DNA of 41,537 nucleotides from Clostridium sulfidigenes (GTDB lineage: Bacteria; Bacillota; Clostridia; Clostridiales; Clostridiaceae): contig NZ_JPMD01000019.1 of NCBI RefSeq assembly GCF_000732635.1, positions 1-41,537 of the forward strand, given 5' to 3'. The translations under genes were made by a program, and so were the position numbers. Shown piece after piece: positions 1-8,384 of this stretch. Position 1 is the stretch's first letter; every line of letters starts with the position of its first letter. The notes under the pieces were generated by a model that saw only the letters and a program-made list of their open reading frames with translations, ran no database searches and was not told the DNA's origin.

Positions 1-73
1 ATATTCTAAAATTAAATATATTTTATAATTAAATATATTTTAAACAATTATCAAATTTGATAGGGGGAAAGTT

Positions 74-1450
74 ATGGATAAAAATACGAGTAACAGAGGA
101 CAATGGGCATCTAATATAGGTTTTATATTGGCAGCAGCAGGTTCAGCGGTAGGTTTGGGTAATATATGGAAGTTTCCGTATTTAGCAGGTGCCAATGGAG
201 GAGGAGCTTTTGTTGTTATTTACTTAGTTATGATTGTAATAATTGGATTTGTAATTATGCTAGGTGAGATGGCAATAGGACGCAATACTCATTTAAGTTC
301 AGTAGGAGCATATAAAAAGTTAAGTGAAAAGTGGGCCTTTGTAGGTTTTATTGGAGTAGTTGTGGGATTTTGTATACTAGCATTTTATAGTGTTATAGGT
401 GGCTGGGTATTAAATTATATAGGTAAGTATTTAATTGGAGGTATATCAGGAGCAGAAGCAGGAAATTATTTTAGTGGATTCATTGCAAGTACTACTCAAC
501 CTATAGTATGGCACTTAGTATTTATGGTTCTTTGTTGTGTAATAGTATTAAAAGGAATAGCTGGAGGTATCGAAAAAGCAAGTAAATTTATGATGCCAGC
601 GCTATTTATATTATTAGTTATAATTGCTATTAGATCAGTAACTTTAGATGGAGCAATGGAAGGAATAAAGTTTTTTCTAAAACCAGATTTTTCAAAGGTT
701 ACAATTGGAACAGTTATGGCAGCTTTAGGACAAGCATTCTTTTCCTTAAGCTTAGGAATGGGGGCAATAATAACCTATGGAAGTTATTTGGGAAAGACAG
801 AAAACTTAGAAAAGAATGCAATAATTATACCAGCTATAGATACAGCAGTGGCTCTTCTTGCTGGATTTGCAGTGTTACCAGCAGTGTTTGCCTTTGGATT
901 TGAGCCGGGAGCTGGACCAAGTCTCATGTTCATAACGTTACCTTCAGTATTTGATTCAATGCCTTTTGGACAATTTTTTGGTATTTTATTTTTTATATTA
1001 GTTTTATTTGCAGCATTAACATCAGCCATATCATTGCTTGAAGTTGTAGTAGCCTTTGTAATTGATACTTTTAAAATAGAAAGAAAGAAGACTACTATAA
1101 TAATATCAACAATTTTATTTTTTATAGGAATACCTTGTTCCTTGGCCAATGGACCAGTTATGAAAGATGTATTAATATTTGGATATAATTTCTTTGACTT
1201 TATGAGTTTCTTAGCTGAAAATCTACTTATGCCATTAGGAGGACTTCTGATGTGTATCTTTATAGGTTATGTATGGGGTGTTGATAATATCTCAGATGAG
1301 ATTAGTTGCAATGGTAAATATAGATTTAGAAGTAAACCATTCTTTGTAATAATGATAAAATATATTGCACCAGTTTTAATATTCATTATATGGTTAAATG
1401 CCATAGGAGTATTACCATATATATTTAAAATATTTGGAATAACATTATAA
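74..1450 (+). CDS. Sodium-dependent transporter, NSS/SNF family
   Basis: Integral membrane symporter predicted to import an amino acid or related compound with Na+. Near the N-terminus the protein has the family signature GSAVGLGNIWKFPYL followed by a Gly-rich GANGGGAF, the unwound first-helix region that binds substrate and sodium in LeuT-like proteins. About 11 hydrophobic segments cover the 458 residues, normal for bacterial members, which are shorter than the animal neurotransmitter transporters. The start is ATG 13 bases after an AGGGGGAAAG ribosome site. It is followed by its own terminator, so it is probably monocistronic. A TATAAT at 24-29 could be its -10 box, but the -35 region is at the window edge. 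The substrate cannot be told from the sequence. Confidence 0.93.
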   Translation: MDKNTSNRGQWASNIGFILAAAGSAVGLGNIWKFPYLAGANGGGAFVVIYLVMIVIIGFVIMLGEMAIGRNTHLSSVGAYKKLSEKWAFVGFIGVVVGFCILAFYSVIGGWVLNYIGKYLIGGISGAEAGNYFSGFIASTTQPIVWHLVFMVLCCVIVLKGIAGGIEKASKFMMPALFILLVIIAIRSVTLDGAMEGIKFFLKPDFSKVTIGTVMAALGQAFFSLSLGMGAIITYGSYLGKTENLEKNAIIIPAIDTAVALLAGFAVLPAVFAFGFEPGAGPSLMFITLPSVFDSMPFGQFFGILFFILVLFAALTSAISLLEVVVAFVIDTFKIERKKTTIIISTILFFIGIPCSLANGPVMKDVLIFGYNFFDFMSFLAENLLMPLGGLLMCIFIGYVWGVDNISDEISCNGKYRFRSKPFFVIMIKYIAPVLIFIIWLNAIGVLPYIFKIFGITL

Positions 1451-1457
1451 TAAATTT

Positions 1458-1506
1458 AAAGGAATACTACTAAACAATATTATTGTTTTGAGTATTCCTT
1501 TATTTA
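1458..1506 (+). terminator. Intrinsic terminator after the NSS symporter
   Basis: AAAGGAATACT (1458-1468) pairs with AGTATTCCTTT (1491-1501), with an inner AAACAATA/TATTGTTT helix, followed by a T-rich run. Confidence 0.85.
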
Positions 1507-1559
1507 ATGTATTATAAAATATATAAAGATATTAATCGGAGGATAGGAGTAGATTACTA

Positions 1560-2111
1560 ATGAATATAAAAGAAGAAAAAAGGCAACTTCGTAATGAAAC
1601 TATGAAACGTATTGCTGAATTATCAAAGGATTATACTTTAGAAGCGGATAAGAAAATTTATGAAAAAGTAATAAATCTCAAGGAGTATAAAGAGGCAAAG
1701 GTTATATTTTGTTTTGTAAGTACAGAAGATGAAATTAATACAAGAAATATCATAGAGAATGCATTAGGAAGTGGTAAAAGAGTTGGAGTTCCAAAATGTA
1801 TAGGTAAGGGGATTATGGAGGTACATGAAATCAAGGGCTATAAATCTTTAAAGGATGGAAAGTATGGGATATTAGAACCTAAGGATGAATGTCCATTAAT
1901 TAAGTCAGAAGAAATAGATTTTGCTATAATACCTTGTGTTTCTTGCAATATGGAAGGATATCGTCTAGGTTATGGAGGAGGATTTTATGATCGTTACTTA
2001 GAACATGCTACCTTTACTACAGCTGTTATATGTAGAGAAAAGATTACTTGTGATTATATTCCTTATGATGAACATGATGTGAAAATTCATAAAGTGATTA
2101 CAGATAGATAA
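1560..2111 (+). CDS. 5-formyltetrahydrofolate cyclo-ligase
   Basis: Converts 5-formyl-THF to 5,10-methenyl-THF with ATP, returning stored folate to the one-carbon pool. The 183-residue length is typical. Near residue 140 the protein has the family signature LGYGGGFYDRYL (ATP/folate loop), and the N-terminal KEEKRQLRNE is the usual basic start. The middle segment VIFCFVSTEDEINTRNII matches the family core. The ATG follows an AGGAG about 10 bases upstream, a slightly long spacing. It stands alone between a terminator and the next gene. Folate one-carbon enzymes are prominent in clostridia, but no partner gene is adjacent. Confidence 0.95.
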   Translation: MNIKEEKRQLRNETMKRIAELSKDYTLEADKKIYEKVINLKEYKEAKVIFCFVSTEDEINTRNIIENALGSGKRVGVPKCIGKGIMEVHEIKGYKSLKDGKYGILEPKDECPLIKSEEIDFAIIPCVSCNMEGYRLGYGGGFYDRYLEHATFTTAVICREKITCDYIPYDEHDVKIHKVITDR

Positions 2112-2199
2112 ATTAAGATAATTCTATTATGAAATTTTACTAACATAAATAGCTTTTCTCCATATAATAACTATGGATAATATTTTTTAGGAGAAAGTT

Positions 2200-3978
2200 A
2201 TGGGAAGAGGTTTTATAAAAGTAGAACTTTTTACTGCAAGAGAGGTGGTACCTGTTTCAGGCGGAAATATATTTATTTTAAAAAGTACTTCAGTAGATTT
2301 TGATAAAGGGCGTATATTAACTACAGATTCTAGTGGAATAACGAAAATATTAGAAGTAGATACGCCAGATATTGAACTATCAAAAAATAAAGATTCTAAG
2401 CAAATACCATATTCAGTATATGATTTATATGTTAGAGCTCCTGGATATAAAGATGCAGTGGTAGAAGGGGTTCAAGTTTTTCCTAATGAAGTATCAATAC
2501 AACAAGTAGAAATGATACCTACTACAAAGGAAAGAGAATTCTTAGAGGAACTAGAGCATAATTATATTCCACCACATCAGTTGATAGAGGAAATGCCTAG
2601 AGTTGAGGTAGAGGAGAAAGAGCCAATATTTCAAAGTAAGGTGTTGATAAGACCATATATTCCGGAATTTATAACAGTACATTTGGGTGCACCATCATCC
2701 TATGCAGAAAATGTTACTGTAAGATTTCCAGAATATATAAAGAATGTGGCATCTAGTGAAATATATCCTACTTGGCCAGAGCATGCTATAAGAGCTAATA
2801 TATATTGTCAAATTTCCTTTGCACTAAATAGAGTATATACAGAGTGGTATAGAAATAAGGGGTATAACTTTCACATAACTAACTCTACAGCCTATGATCA
2901 ATACTTTATTAAGGGAAGAAATATTTTTGAGAACATTAGTAGGATTGTAGATGATATATTTAATGAATATATTACTAGAGAAGGTTATATGGAACCACTA
3001 TTAGCACAATATTGTAATGGCACAACTGTAACTTGTAAGGGGTTATCACAATGGGATACTGTAAAACTTGCTACGGATGGATATGAAACTATGGAGATAC
3101 TAAAAAATTACTATGGTGGTAATATTGAACTAACAAAAACTAATGATATAAGAGGTATAGAGGAATCCTATGGTGGAACTCCGTTAAAGCTTAATAGTAC
3201 AGGGAGTGATGTAGAAACAATTCAAAGACAAATAAATAGAATTTCTAATAATTATCCAGCAATACCTAAAATAGAACCTGTAGATGGAGTGTTTGGATCA
3301 GAGACAGAATCATCTGTAAAGGCATTCCAAAGAATATTTAATTTATATCCAGATGGAATCGTTGGAAAATCAACTTGGTATAAAATGTCAGGAATTTATG
3401 TAGGAGTTAAAAGATTAGCAGAATTAGAGTCAGAAGGAGAAAAATTAGAAAGTACAGGAGAGTATCCTGGATATTTATTAAAGCAAGGCTCCACAGGTGA
3501 TGCTGTATCCCAAATGCAATATTTCTTAAATTTTATATCTCAATATTATAAAGAAGTGCCTCCAATTAATGGAGATAGTATTTTTGGTGTAAGTACTTTA
3601 GATTCAGTAATTCAATTTCAAAAGAAATTTGAATTAGATGTAGATGGAATAGTTGGAAGGCAAACTTGGGATAAAATATACTCTGTATATAAAGATATAA
3701 TTAATGGAAGTAATAAGCCAGAAGGCGATGGATATCGATATCCGGGATATATATTAAAACAAAGTTCTAGAGGAAAGGTTATAAGTAAATTACAAACCTA
3801 CTTAAGTGCTATAGCAGATAAGTATCCATCTATAAAAAAGATAAATGTGGATGGGATTTTTGGAAAGGCAACAAATCAAGCAGTTATGGATTTTCAAAAG
3901 TACTTTGAATTGAATTCTGATGGTATAGTTGGGCCATTAACTTGGGAGAAGATTGTACAAGTATATCAAGATATTTAA
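2200..3978 (+). CDS. SpoIID-like domain protein with three peptidoglycan-binding repeats
   Basis: 592 residues, probably a cell-wall or spore-cortex binding or cleaving protein. Three parts are visible. Residues ~1-115 look like a carboxypeptidase-regulatory or Cna-B beta-sandwich. Residues ~165-312 resemble the SpoIID/LytB lytic transglycosylase fold: PEYIKNVASSE-x-YPTWPEHAIRAN matches the family's 'yI.gVv..E-mp..w..eAlkAQ' segment, with Glu187 at the catalytic-Glu position, and CKGLSQWDTVKLATDGYETM followed by EILKNYYGG matches its C-terminal motif. Residues ~330-398, ~428-497 and ~525-592 are PG_binding_1 repeats, each ending in DGIVG...TW. No signal peptide or membrane segment is present. 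That fits a protein used from the mother-cell side during sporulation, though this is inference. ATG follows AGGAGAAAG; a terminator follows. Confidence 0.8.
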   Translation: MGRGFIKVELFTAREVVPVSGGNIFILKSTSVDFDKGRILTTDSSGITKILEVDTPDIELSKNKDSKQIPYSVYDLYVRAPGYKDAVVEGVQVFPNEVSIQQVEMIPTTKEREFLEELEHNYIPPHQLIEEMPRVEVEEKEPIFQSKVLIRPYIPEFITVHLGAPSSYAENVTVRFPEYIKNVASSEIYPTWPEHAIRANIYCQISFALNRVYTEWYRNKGYNFHITNSTAYDQYFIKGRNIFENISRIVDDIFNEYITREGYMEPLLAQYCNGTTVTCKGLSQWDTVKLATDGYETMEILKNYYGGNIELTKTNDIRGIEESYGGTPLKLNSTGSDVETIQRQINRISNNYPAIPKIEPVDGVFGSETESSVKAFQRIFNLYPDGIVGKSTWYKMSGIYVGVKRLAELESEGEKLESTGEYPGYLLKQGSTGDAVSQMQYFLNFISQYYKEVPPINGDSIFGVSTLDSVIQFQKKFELDVDGIVGRQTWDKIYSVYKDIINGSNKPEGDGYRYPGYILKQSSRGKVISKLQTYLSAIADKYPSIKKINVDGIFGKATNQAVMDFQKYFELNSDGIVGPLTWEKIVQVYQDI

Positions 3979-4004
3979 TTTATGAACAATATGATAATTA
4001 AGAT

Positions 4005-4050
4005 AAAGCTTATTCTATGGATTAAAATTCTATAGGATAAGCTTTTAATT
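4005..4050 (+). terminator. Intrinsic terminator after the SpoIID-like gene
   Basis: AAAGCTTATTCTATGG (4005-4020) pairs with CTATAGGATAAGCTTT (from 4030), including G-U pairs, then TTTTAATT. Confidence 0.75.
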
Positions 4051-4143
4051 GTATATAATTTACAATTTATTTAATTATTTTAATTATTTTACATAGTATA
4101 CTATATTTAGAAAATAAATCCTTTAGAAAGAAGGTAAAATGCT

Positions 4144-4989
4144 TTGAAGATTATAAAAAGAGTAAGAGCTAAGGATAAAAACTATTCAATAAAGGGTAAA
4201 TCAATAATTCTAAGAACGGTATTTTTTTTTACATTATGCATTTTAACAGTATATATGTCAGCTATTTTAAAATCTTATGCACCAGAGCAGATATCACTAT
4301 GGAGTTATAAGAAACTAAATAATGAATTAAAAACTCACAAAATTAATGAACAATCTAATAAAAGTTACAAGCTTATCTCTGTACCCTATATAAGTCAAGC
4401 TGGAGAATATCCAACAGGGTGTGAGGTTGTAAGTACATCTATGATACTAAAATATTATGGATATAATATATCTGTTGATAAGTTTATAGATGATTATTTA
4501 GAGAGCTCATTTTTAGAAGAAGTTAATGGAGATTTATATGGTCCTAATCCGAATGAAGCTTTTGTTGGAGACCCAAGAAGTGTATATAGTTATGGATGTT
4601 ATGCCCCTGTAATTGTTAATTCATTAAATAAAATCTTAGGAAAAGAGCATTGCGTAAAAAATACCACAGGAAGTGGGTTTAATGAACTTATAGAAAATTA
4701 TATAGATAAAGAAATACCTGTGTTAGTTTGGACAAGCCTTAATTTACTTCCTACTGAATCAGGTGCAGAATGGTATTTGCGAGAATCAGGGGAGAAGTTT
4801 CAGTGGATAAGTAATGAGCATTGTATGGTATTTGTAGGTTATGATAAAGATAAATATTATTTTAATGATCCCTATGAAGGTAATGGTGTAGTTGGCTATG
4901 ATAAGAAGTTAGTTGAAAAAAGATTTAAGGAATTGGGAGACCAATCAATAGTTATTTTAAATAATAAGTTAATGAATAGAATATATTAA
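4144..4989 (+). CDS. Membrane-anchored C39-like cysteine peptidase (Peptidase_C39_2)
   Basis: 281 residues. A basic N-terminus and one hydrophobic helix (~residues 22-43) anchor it, with the rest outside the membrane. The external domain matches C39-like peptidases: VPYISQAGEYPTGCEVVS carries the nucleophile Cys93, NEHCMVFVGYD carries His226, and YYFNDPYEG supplies Asp242. This domain occurs in stand-alone proteins of Gram-positive bacteria and may cleave peptides or cell-wall crosslinks; the substrate is unknown. The start is TTG after AGAAAGAAGG; an ATG five bases earlier is out of frame. The gene has its own terminator. It sits downstream of a wall-binding protein but is separated from it by a terminator, so co-function is only suggested. 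Confidence 0.85.
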   Translation: MKIIKRVRAKDKNYSIKGKSIILRTVFFFTLCILTVYMSAILKSYAPEQISLWSYKKLNNELKTHKINEQSNKSYKLISVPYISQAGEYPTGCEVVSTSMILKYYGYNISVDKFIDDYLESSFLEEVNGDLYGPNPNEAFVGDPRSVYSYGCYAPVIVNSLNKILGKEHCVKNTTGSGFNELIENYIDKEIPVLVWTSLNLLPTESGAEWYLRESGEKFQWISNEHCMVFVGYDKDKYYFNDPYEGNGVVGYDKKLVEKRFKELGDQSIVILNNKLMNRIY

Positions 4990-4992
4990 CAT

Positions 4993-5045
4993 AAACATGG
5001 AGCCTATACTTTAAGAATATTAAAGTATAGGCTCCATGTTTTATA
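4993..5045 (+). terminator. Intrinsic terminator after the C39 peptidase gene
   Basis: A perfect stem of about 21 pairs: AAACATGGAGCCTATACTTT starts at 4993 and its reverse complement ends at 5041, followed by Ts. Confidence 0.92.
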
Positions 5046-5175
5046 AAAGTTAATGAATTATTTTGATAGCTACCATTCTTATTATGTGAACATATTGTAA
5101 GAATTTCTTAAGGTTTATATAAACAATTATTTAATATTTCAAGGGTAATATAGAAGTATAGCTTGAGAGAAGTCA

Positions 5176-5184
5176 TGGTATAAT
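5176..5184 (+). promoter_or_regulatory. Extended -10 promoter of the two-component operon
   Basis: TGGTATAAT (5176-5184) is an extended -10 element. No good -35 lies 17 bases upstream, as is common for extended -10 promoters. The response regulator starts 24 bases further on. Confidence 0.5.
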
Positions 5185-5208
5185 TAATATGAAGTGGAGG
5201 GGAGTACA

Positions 5209-5907
5209 ATGAATTACAATGTATTAGTAGTTGATGATGATAAAGAAATAGTAGATGCCATTGAAATATATCTCTCAAACGAAGGATTAAAAATATATAG
5301 AGCTTGTGATGGAATTGAAGCTTTAGAAACTTTAGTAGATAAGGAAATACATCTTATCTTGATGGATATAATGATGCCAAGGATGGATGGAATTAGAGCA
5401 ACTCTTAAAATTAGAGAAGAAAAAAATATTCCAATAATTCTTATCTCTGCAAAGTCAGAGGACACGGATAAAATCTTAGGCTTAAATATGGGAGCAGATG
5501 ATTATATAACAAAACCTTTTAATCCCTTGGAGTTAATTGCAAGGGTTAAATCACAACTTAGAAGATATGTGACCTTGGGTAATTTTAACAAAGAAGAAGA
5601 AAAGGAAGTTTTAAAAAGTGGGGGATTAGAACTAAACACTAAAAATAAGGAAGTATTTGTAGATGGTGAAAGTATAAAACTAACACCTATAGAATTTAAA
5701 ATTTTAGAATTATTGCTTAAGAATAAAGGAAGAGTATTTTCCATGGAAGAAATATACGAAAGAGTTTGGAATGAAACTAGCTACAATGTAGATAATACTG
5801 TAGCTGTGCATATAAGAAGGATTAGAGAAAAAATTGAAATTAATCCAAAGGAACCAAAATATTTAAAGGTGGTGTGGGGAATTGGATACAAAATCGACAA
5901 GTGTTGA
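5209..5907 (+). CDS. OmpR/PhoB-family response regulator
   Basis: 232-residue DNA-binding response regulator. The receiver domain (residues 1-120) has the acidic pocket DDD at 9-11, phospho-acceptor Asp53 in LILMDIMMP, the conserved Ser/Thr region ILISA and Lys in ITKPF. The C-terminal winged helix carries LTPIEFKILELLLKNKGRVFS and the final YKVVWGIGYKI. An in-frame GTG at 5194 would add five residues, but it lies on the GGAGGGGAG ribosome site, so ATG at 5209 is the better start. Its 3' end overlaps the kinase gene by 26 bases, which indicates translational coupling. The target genes are unknown. The RND operon begins just downstream but has its own TetR regulator and a terminator in between. 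Confidence 0.95.
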   Translation: MNYNVLVVDDDKEIVDAIEIYLSNEGLKIYRACDGIEALETLVDKEIHLILMDIMMPRMDGIRATLKIREEKNIPIILISAKSEDTDKILGLNMGADDYITKPFNPLELIARVKSQLRRYVTLGNFNKEEEKEVLKSGGLELNTKNKEVFVDGESIKLTPIEFKILELLLKNKGRVFSMEEIYERVWNETSYNVDNTVAVHIRRIREKIEINPKEPKYLKVVWGIGYKIDKC

Positions 5908-8194
5908 TGAAAAGGATAGAGAGTATGAAGAAATGGTAAAAGACTGTAGAAGAATAAAAATAGCAAAGACTATAGCTATTATAATAACTGTAGTAATGGT
6001 CTCCATATCCCTAATTTCTTTTAAAGATATTAGAGTTAATAGTGGTATTTTTGATGAAAGAAGTCTATATGGAAGTAAATTTTTAGGAAGTGAAATCAAC
6101 TCTTTTACAGAAAAGATTCTTGAAGTAATGGAACTTTATAAAACAGAAGATTATATTAAGGAAATAAAAAATTTAACCCAGGAAGAAATTCAATGGAAAA
6201 AAGAAATTATAAGAAAGAAGATTCAAGAAGAGTGTGATAATGAGCGAAGTAAGTTACATGAAAAATACACTAACAATTGGGATGAAGAGAAGGTTAACAA
6301 AGAAGAAGAAGTTATCTATAAAAGTATAGAGGAAAAGTACAATTATAGTGATGAAGAACTAAAAAAGTTAATAGTTGAAGAGAAGTTGGTGAATTACAAT
6401 AGGTATATTAAGACTTTGGATAGCTATTCAAATTTAAGGTACATTGCCTATGATAAAGCTAATGACATATGGCTTACCAACTATAAACCAGGCAAGGATG
6501 CCATTGCAGAGTTAAAGAAAAGTAGTGGCTATTTTTCGGAATATCATATTTCTAGCGGAGTAGAAAACAAAAATATATTTATTAATGGAGAACTTATTAA
6601 AGATAAGGAACTAAATGAATATGGTAACTACACTGAAGGTCATGGAGCTACTGTAGTAGTTACACATAGTTATAATGAGAATGGTAATAGTTATACTAAT
6701 GAAGAGAGCTTTAGAGTAAAGGGAGACTTGGATATATATGTAGCAGTCCCAAGTAAACTAGTAGCTGGAGATAGCATATATAATACCTATGAAAAATTTC
6801 TGCAAGCTAATTCTATTGTAGATACAGAAATAGGCATTTTGATAGCCTCCTTATTTGGGGTAGTAATTATGATTTTTGTCCTTAGGAAGTTTAGATATAA
6901 GCCATGCTATTCAAATAGAATAGTAGAAAAATTAAAAAATATGCCTTTAGAATTTAAGTTATTAGGTATATTAATGGGATGGATATCTTATCATATGTTT
7001 TTTACACATAATTGGAGTAATGAATATAGATATACCATCAATATTAACAATATACTGGTAGTAACACTAATTTTGATAGCTTATTACTTAATTATCAAAG
7101 CCTTACTTCAAAATTATAAGGAGAATACACTTCTTAAGGATAGTTATGGAGTAAAACTTTATAATCATTTATGTATAGCTATGGAAAAAGGTACTTTAGG
7201 AAGAAAATTAGTATTGGTTATAGGCGTATATGTAGCTATTTGTACTAGTGTATCTTTAATGTTAATGGTTGTAGTAGGAGCAGTAGGAGCAGTTATTGCC
7301 CTTGGCTTTGATATAGTTGCTACAGCAATTGTTATATATAAATTAGTAAAAGAGTTTGCTTATTTAAATAAAATAACTAATGGTGCTAAGCTTATTTCAG
7401 AAGGAAAAATTAATGATGATATATCAGAAGAGGGTAAGGGAGCATTAAGAGATCTTGCCCATAGTATAAACAATATGAAGCAAGGACTTAGAAAATCTAT
7501 AGAAAATGAGAATAAAAGTGAGAAAATGAAAACAGAGCTTATTTCAAATGTATCTCATGATCTTAAAACTCCATTAACATCAATTATTAATTATGTAGAT
7601 TTACTTAAAAGAATGGGCATTGAACCAGAAGAAGCAAGAGCCTATGTAGAAGTTTTAGATAGAAAATCTCAAAGATTAAAGATATTAATAGAAGACTTAT
7701 TTGAGGCTTCCAAGGCTGCTAGTGGAGCTATGCAGTTAAATTTTGAAAAAATAGAGTTAAATGCTTTAATAAAGCAGACATTAGGAGAAGCAGAGAATAG
7801 AATTAAAGAAGCAAATTTAGATTTTAAAACCAATATACCATCAGAAAAGATATATATTAATGCTGATGGGAGAAAAATTTGGAGAGTATTTGAAAACCTA
7901 ATTTCTAATGCTATAAAATATTCCCTAAAAAGCACTAGAGTTTATGTAGATGTAAAATCTGAAAATGGTAAGGTATATATAACAATGAAAAATATATCAG
8001 CTTATGAATTAAACTTTGATGCTAGTGAGATTACAGAAAGATTTAAAAGAGGAGAAGAATCAAGGAATACAGAAGGTTCAGGCTTAGGTTTAGCCATTGC
8101 AAAAAGCATAATAGAACTTCATGACGGAACTTTAGAAATAGGTATAGATGGGGATTTGTTTAAGGTGACTGTTGAGTTTAATATTTATGAATAA
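5882..8194 (+). CDS. Large multi-spanning sensor histidine kinase
   Basis: 770 residues. TM1 lies at ~28-46, then a ~260-residue, Lys/Glu-rich extracytoplasmic domain, then several further TM helices between ~312 and ~485. After that come a HAMP-like linker and HisKA with SNVSHDLKTPLTS (His559), then HATPase_c with NLISNAIKYS (N box) and TEGSGLGLAIAKS (G2 box). The usual DxGxG G1 box is replaced by a KNISAYELNFDASEITERF-type segment, which I have seen as a recurring variant in clostridial kinases, so it need not mean inactivity. The TTG start at 5882 lies inside the response regulator gene after GGTGGTGTGGGG. It should phosphorylate the upstream regulator. The stimulus is unknown; the ectodomain has no motif I recognise. 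Confidence 0.9.
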   Translation: MDTKSTSVDEKDREYEEMVKDCRRIKIAKTIAIIITVVMVSISLISFKDIRVNSGIFDERSLYGSKFLGSEINSFTEKILEVMELYKTEDYIKEIKNLTQEEIQWKKEIIRKKIQEECDNERSKLHEKYTNNWDEEKVNKEEEVIYKSIEEKYNYSDEELKKLIVEEKLVNYNRYIKTLDSYSNLRYIAYDKANDIWLTNYKPGKDAIAELKKSSGYFSEYHISSGVENKNIFINGELIKDKELNEYGNYTEGHGATVVVTHSYNENGNSYTNEESFRVKGDLDIYVAVPSKLVAGDSIYNTYEKFLQANSIVDTEIGILIASLFGVVIMIFVLRKFRYKPCYSNRIVEKLKNMPLEFKLLGILMGWISYHMFFTHNWSNEYRYTININNILVVTLILIAYYLIIKALLQNYKENTLLKDSYGVKLYNHLCIAMEKGTLGRKLVLVIGVYVAICTSVSLMLMVVVGAVGAVIALGFDIVATAIVIYKLVKEFAYLNKITNGAKLISEGKINDDISEEGKGALRDLAHSINNMKQGLRKSIENENKSEKMKTELISNVSHDLKTPLTSIINYVDLLKRMGIEPEEARAYVEVLDRKSQRLKILIEDLFEASKAASGAMQLNFEKIELNALIKQTLGEAENRIKEANLDFKTNIPSEKIYINADGRKIWRVFENLISNAIKYSLKSTRVYVDVKSENGKVYITMKNISAYELNFDASEITERFKRGEESRNTEGSGLGLAIAKSIIELHDGTLEIGIDGDLFKVTVEFNIYE

Positions 8195-8233
8195 TACATT
8201 CTAAAAAAATATATAAGGAGAATATACTGTTTG

Positions 8234-8275
8234 AAAATAGACTAAGTACTTTAGTAAGTATTTAGTCTATTTTTA
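8234..8275 (+). terminator. Terminator after the sensor kinase
   Basis: AAAATAGACTAA (8234-8245) pairs with TTAGTCTATTTT (8262-8273), with an inner TACT/AGTA, followed by Ts. Confidence 0.8.
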
Positions 8276-8301
8276 AGCAGTTTTTTAATGCCATGAACTT
8301 A

Positions 8302-8330
8302 TTGTAGCTATATGTAATATATGGTATAAT
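8302..8330 (+). promoter_or_regulatory. Promoter of the RND-tetR operon
   Basis: TTGTAG (8302-8307), a 17-base spacer and TATAAT (8325-8330), with an upstream TG giving an extended -10. Transcription should begin near 8337, inside the operator. Confidence 0.75.
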
Positions 8331-8336
8331 ATCTGG

Positions 8337-8354
8337 TGACTGGACGGTCAGTCA
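8337..8354 (+). promoter_or_regulatory. TetR-type operator
   Basis: TGACTGGACGGTCAGTCA has perfect six-base inverted arms (TGACTG/CAGTCA). It resembles the TGACTGAC-N-GTCAGTCA sites used by AcrR-like TetR repressors. It covers the predicted transcription start of the operon that encodes a TetR regulator, so autorepression is the natural reading. Confidence 0.75.
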
Positions 8355-8384
8355 TTTAAATTTAATAATAATGGGGGTACTAAA

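Noticed and set aside
5863..6099. Minus-strand frames over the regulator/kinase junction and many other antisense frames
   Set aside because: They are shadows of conserved coding sequence on the other strand, a common effect of AT-rich codon use, with no start signals.
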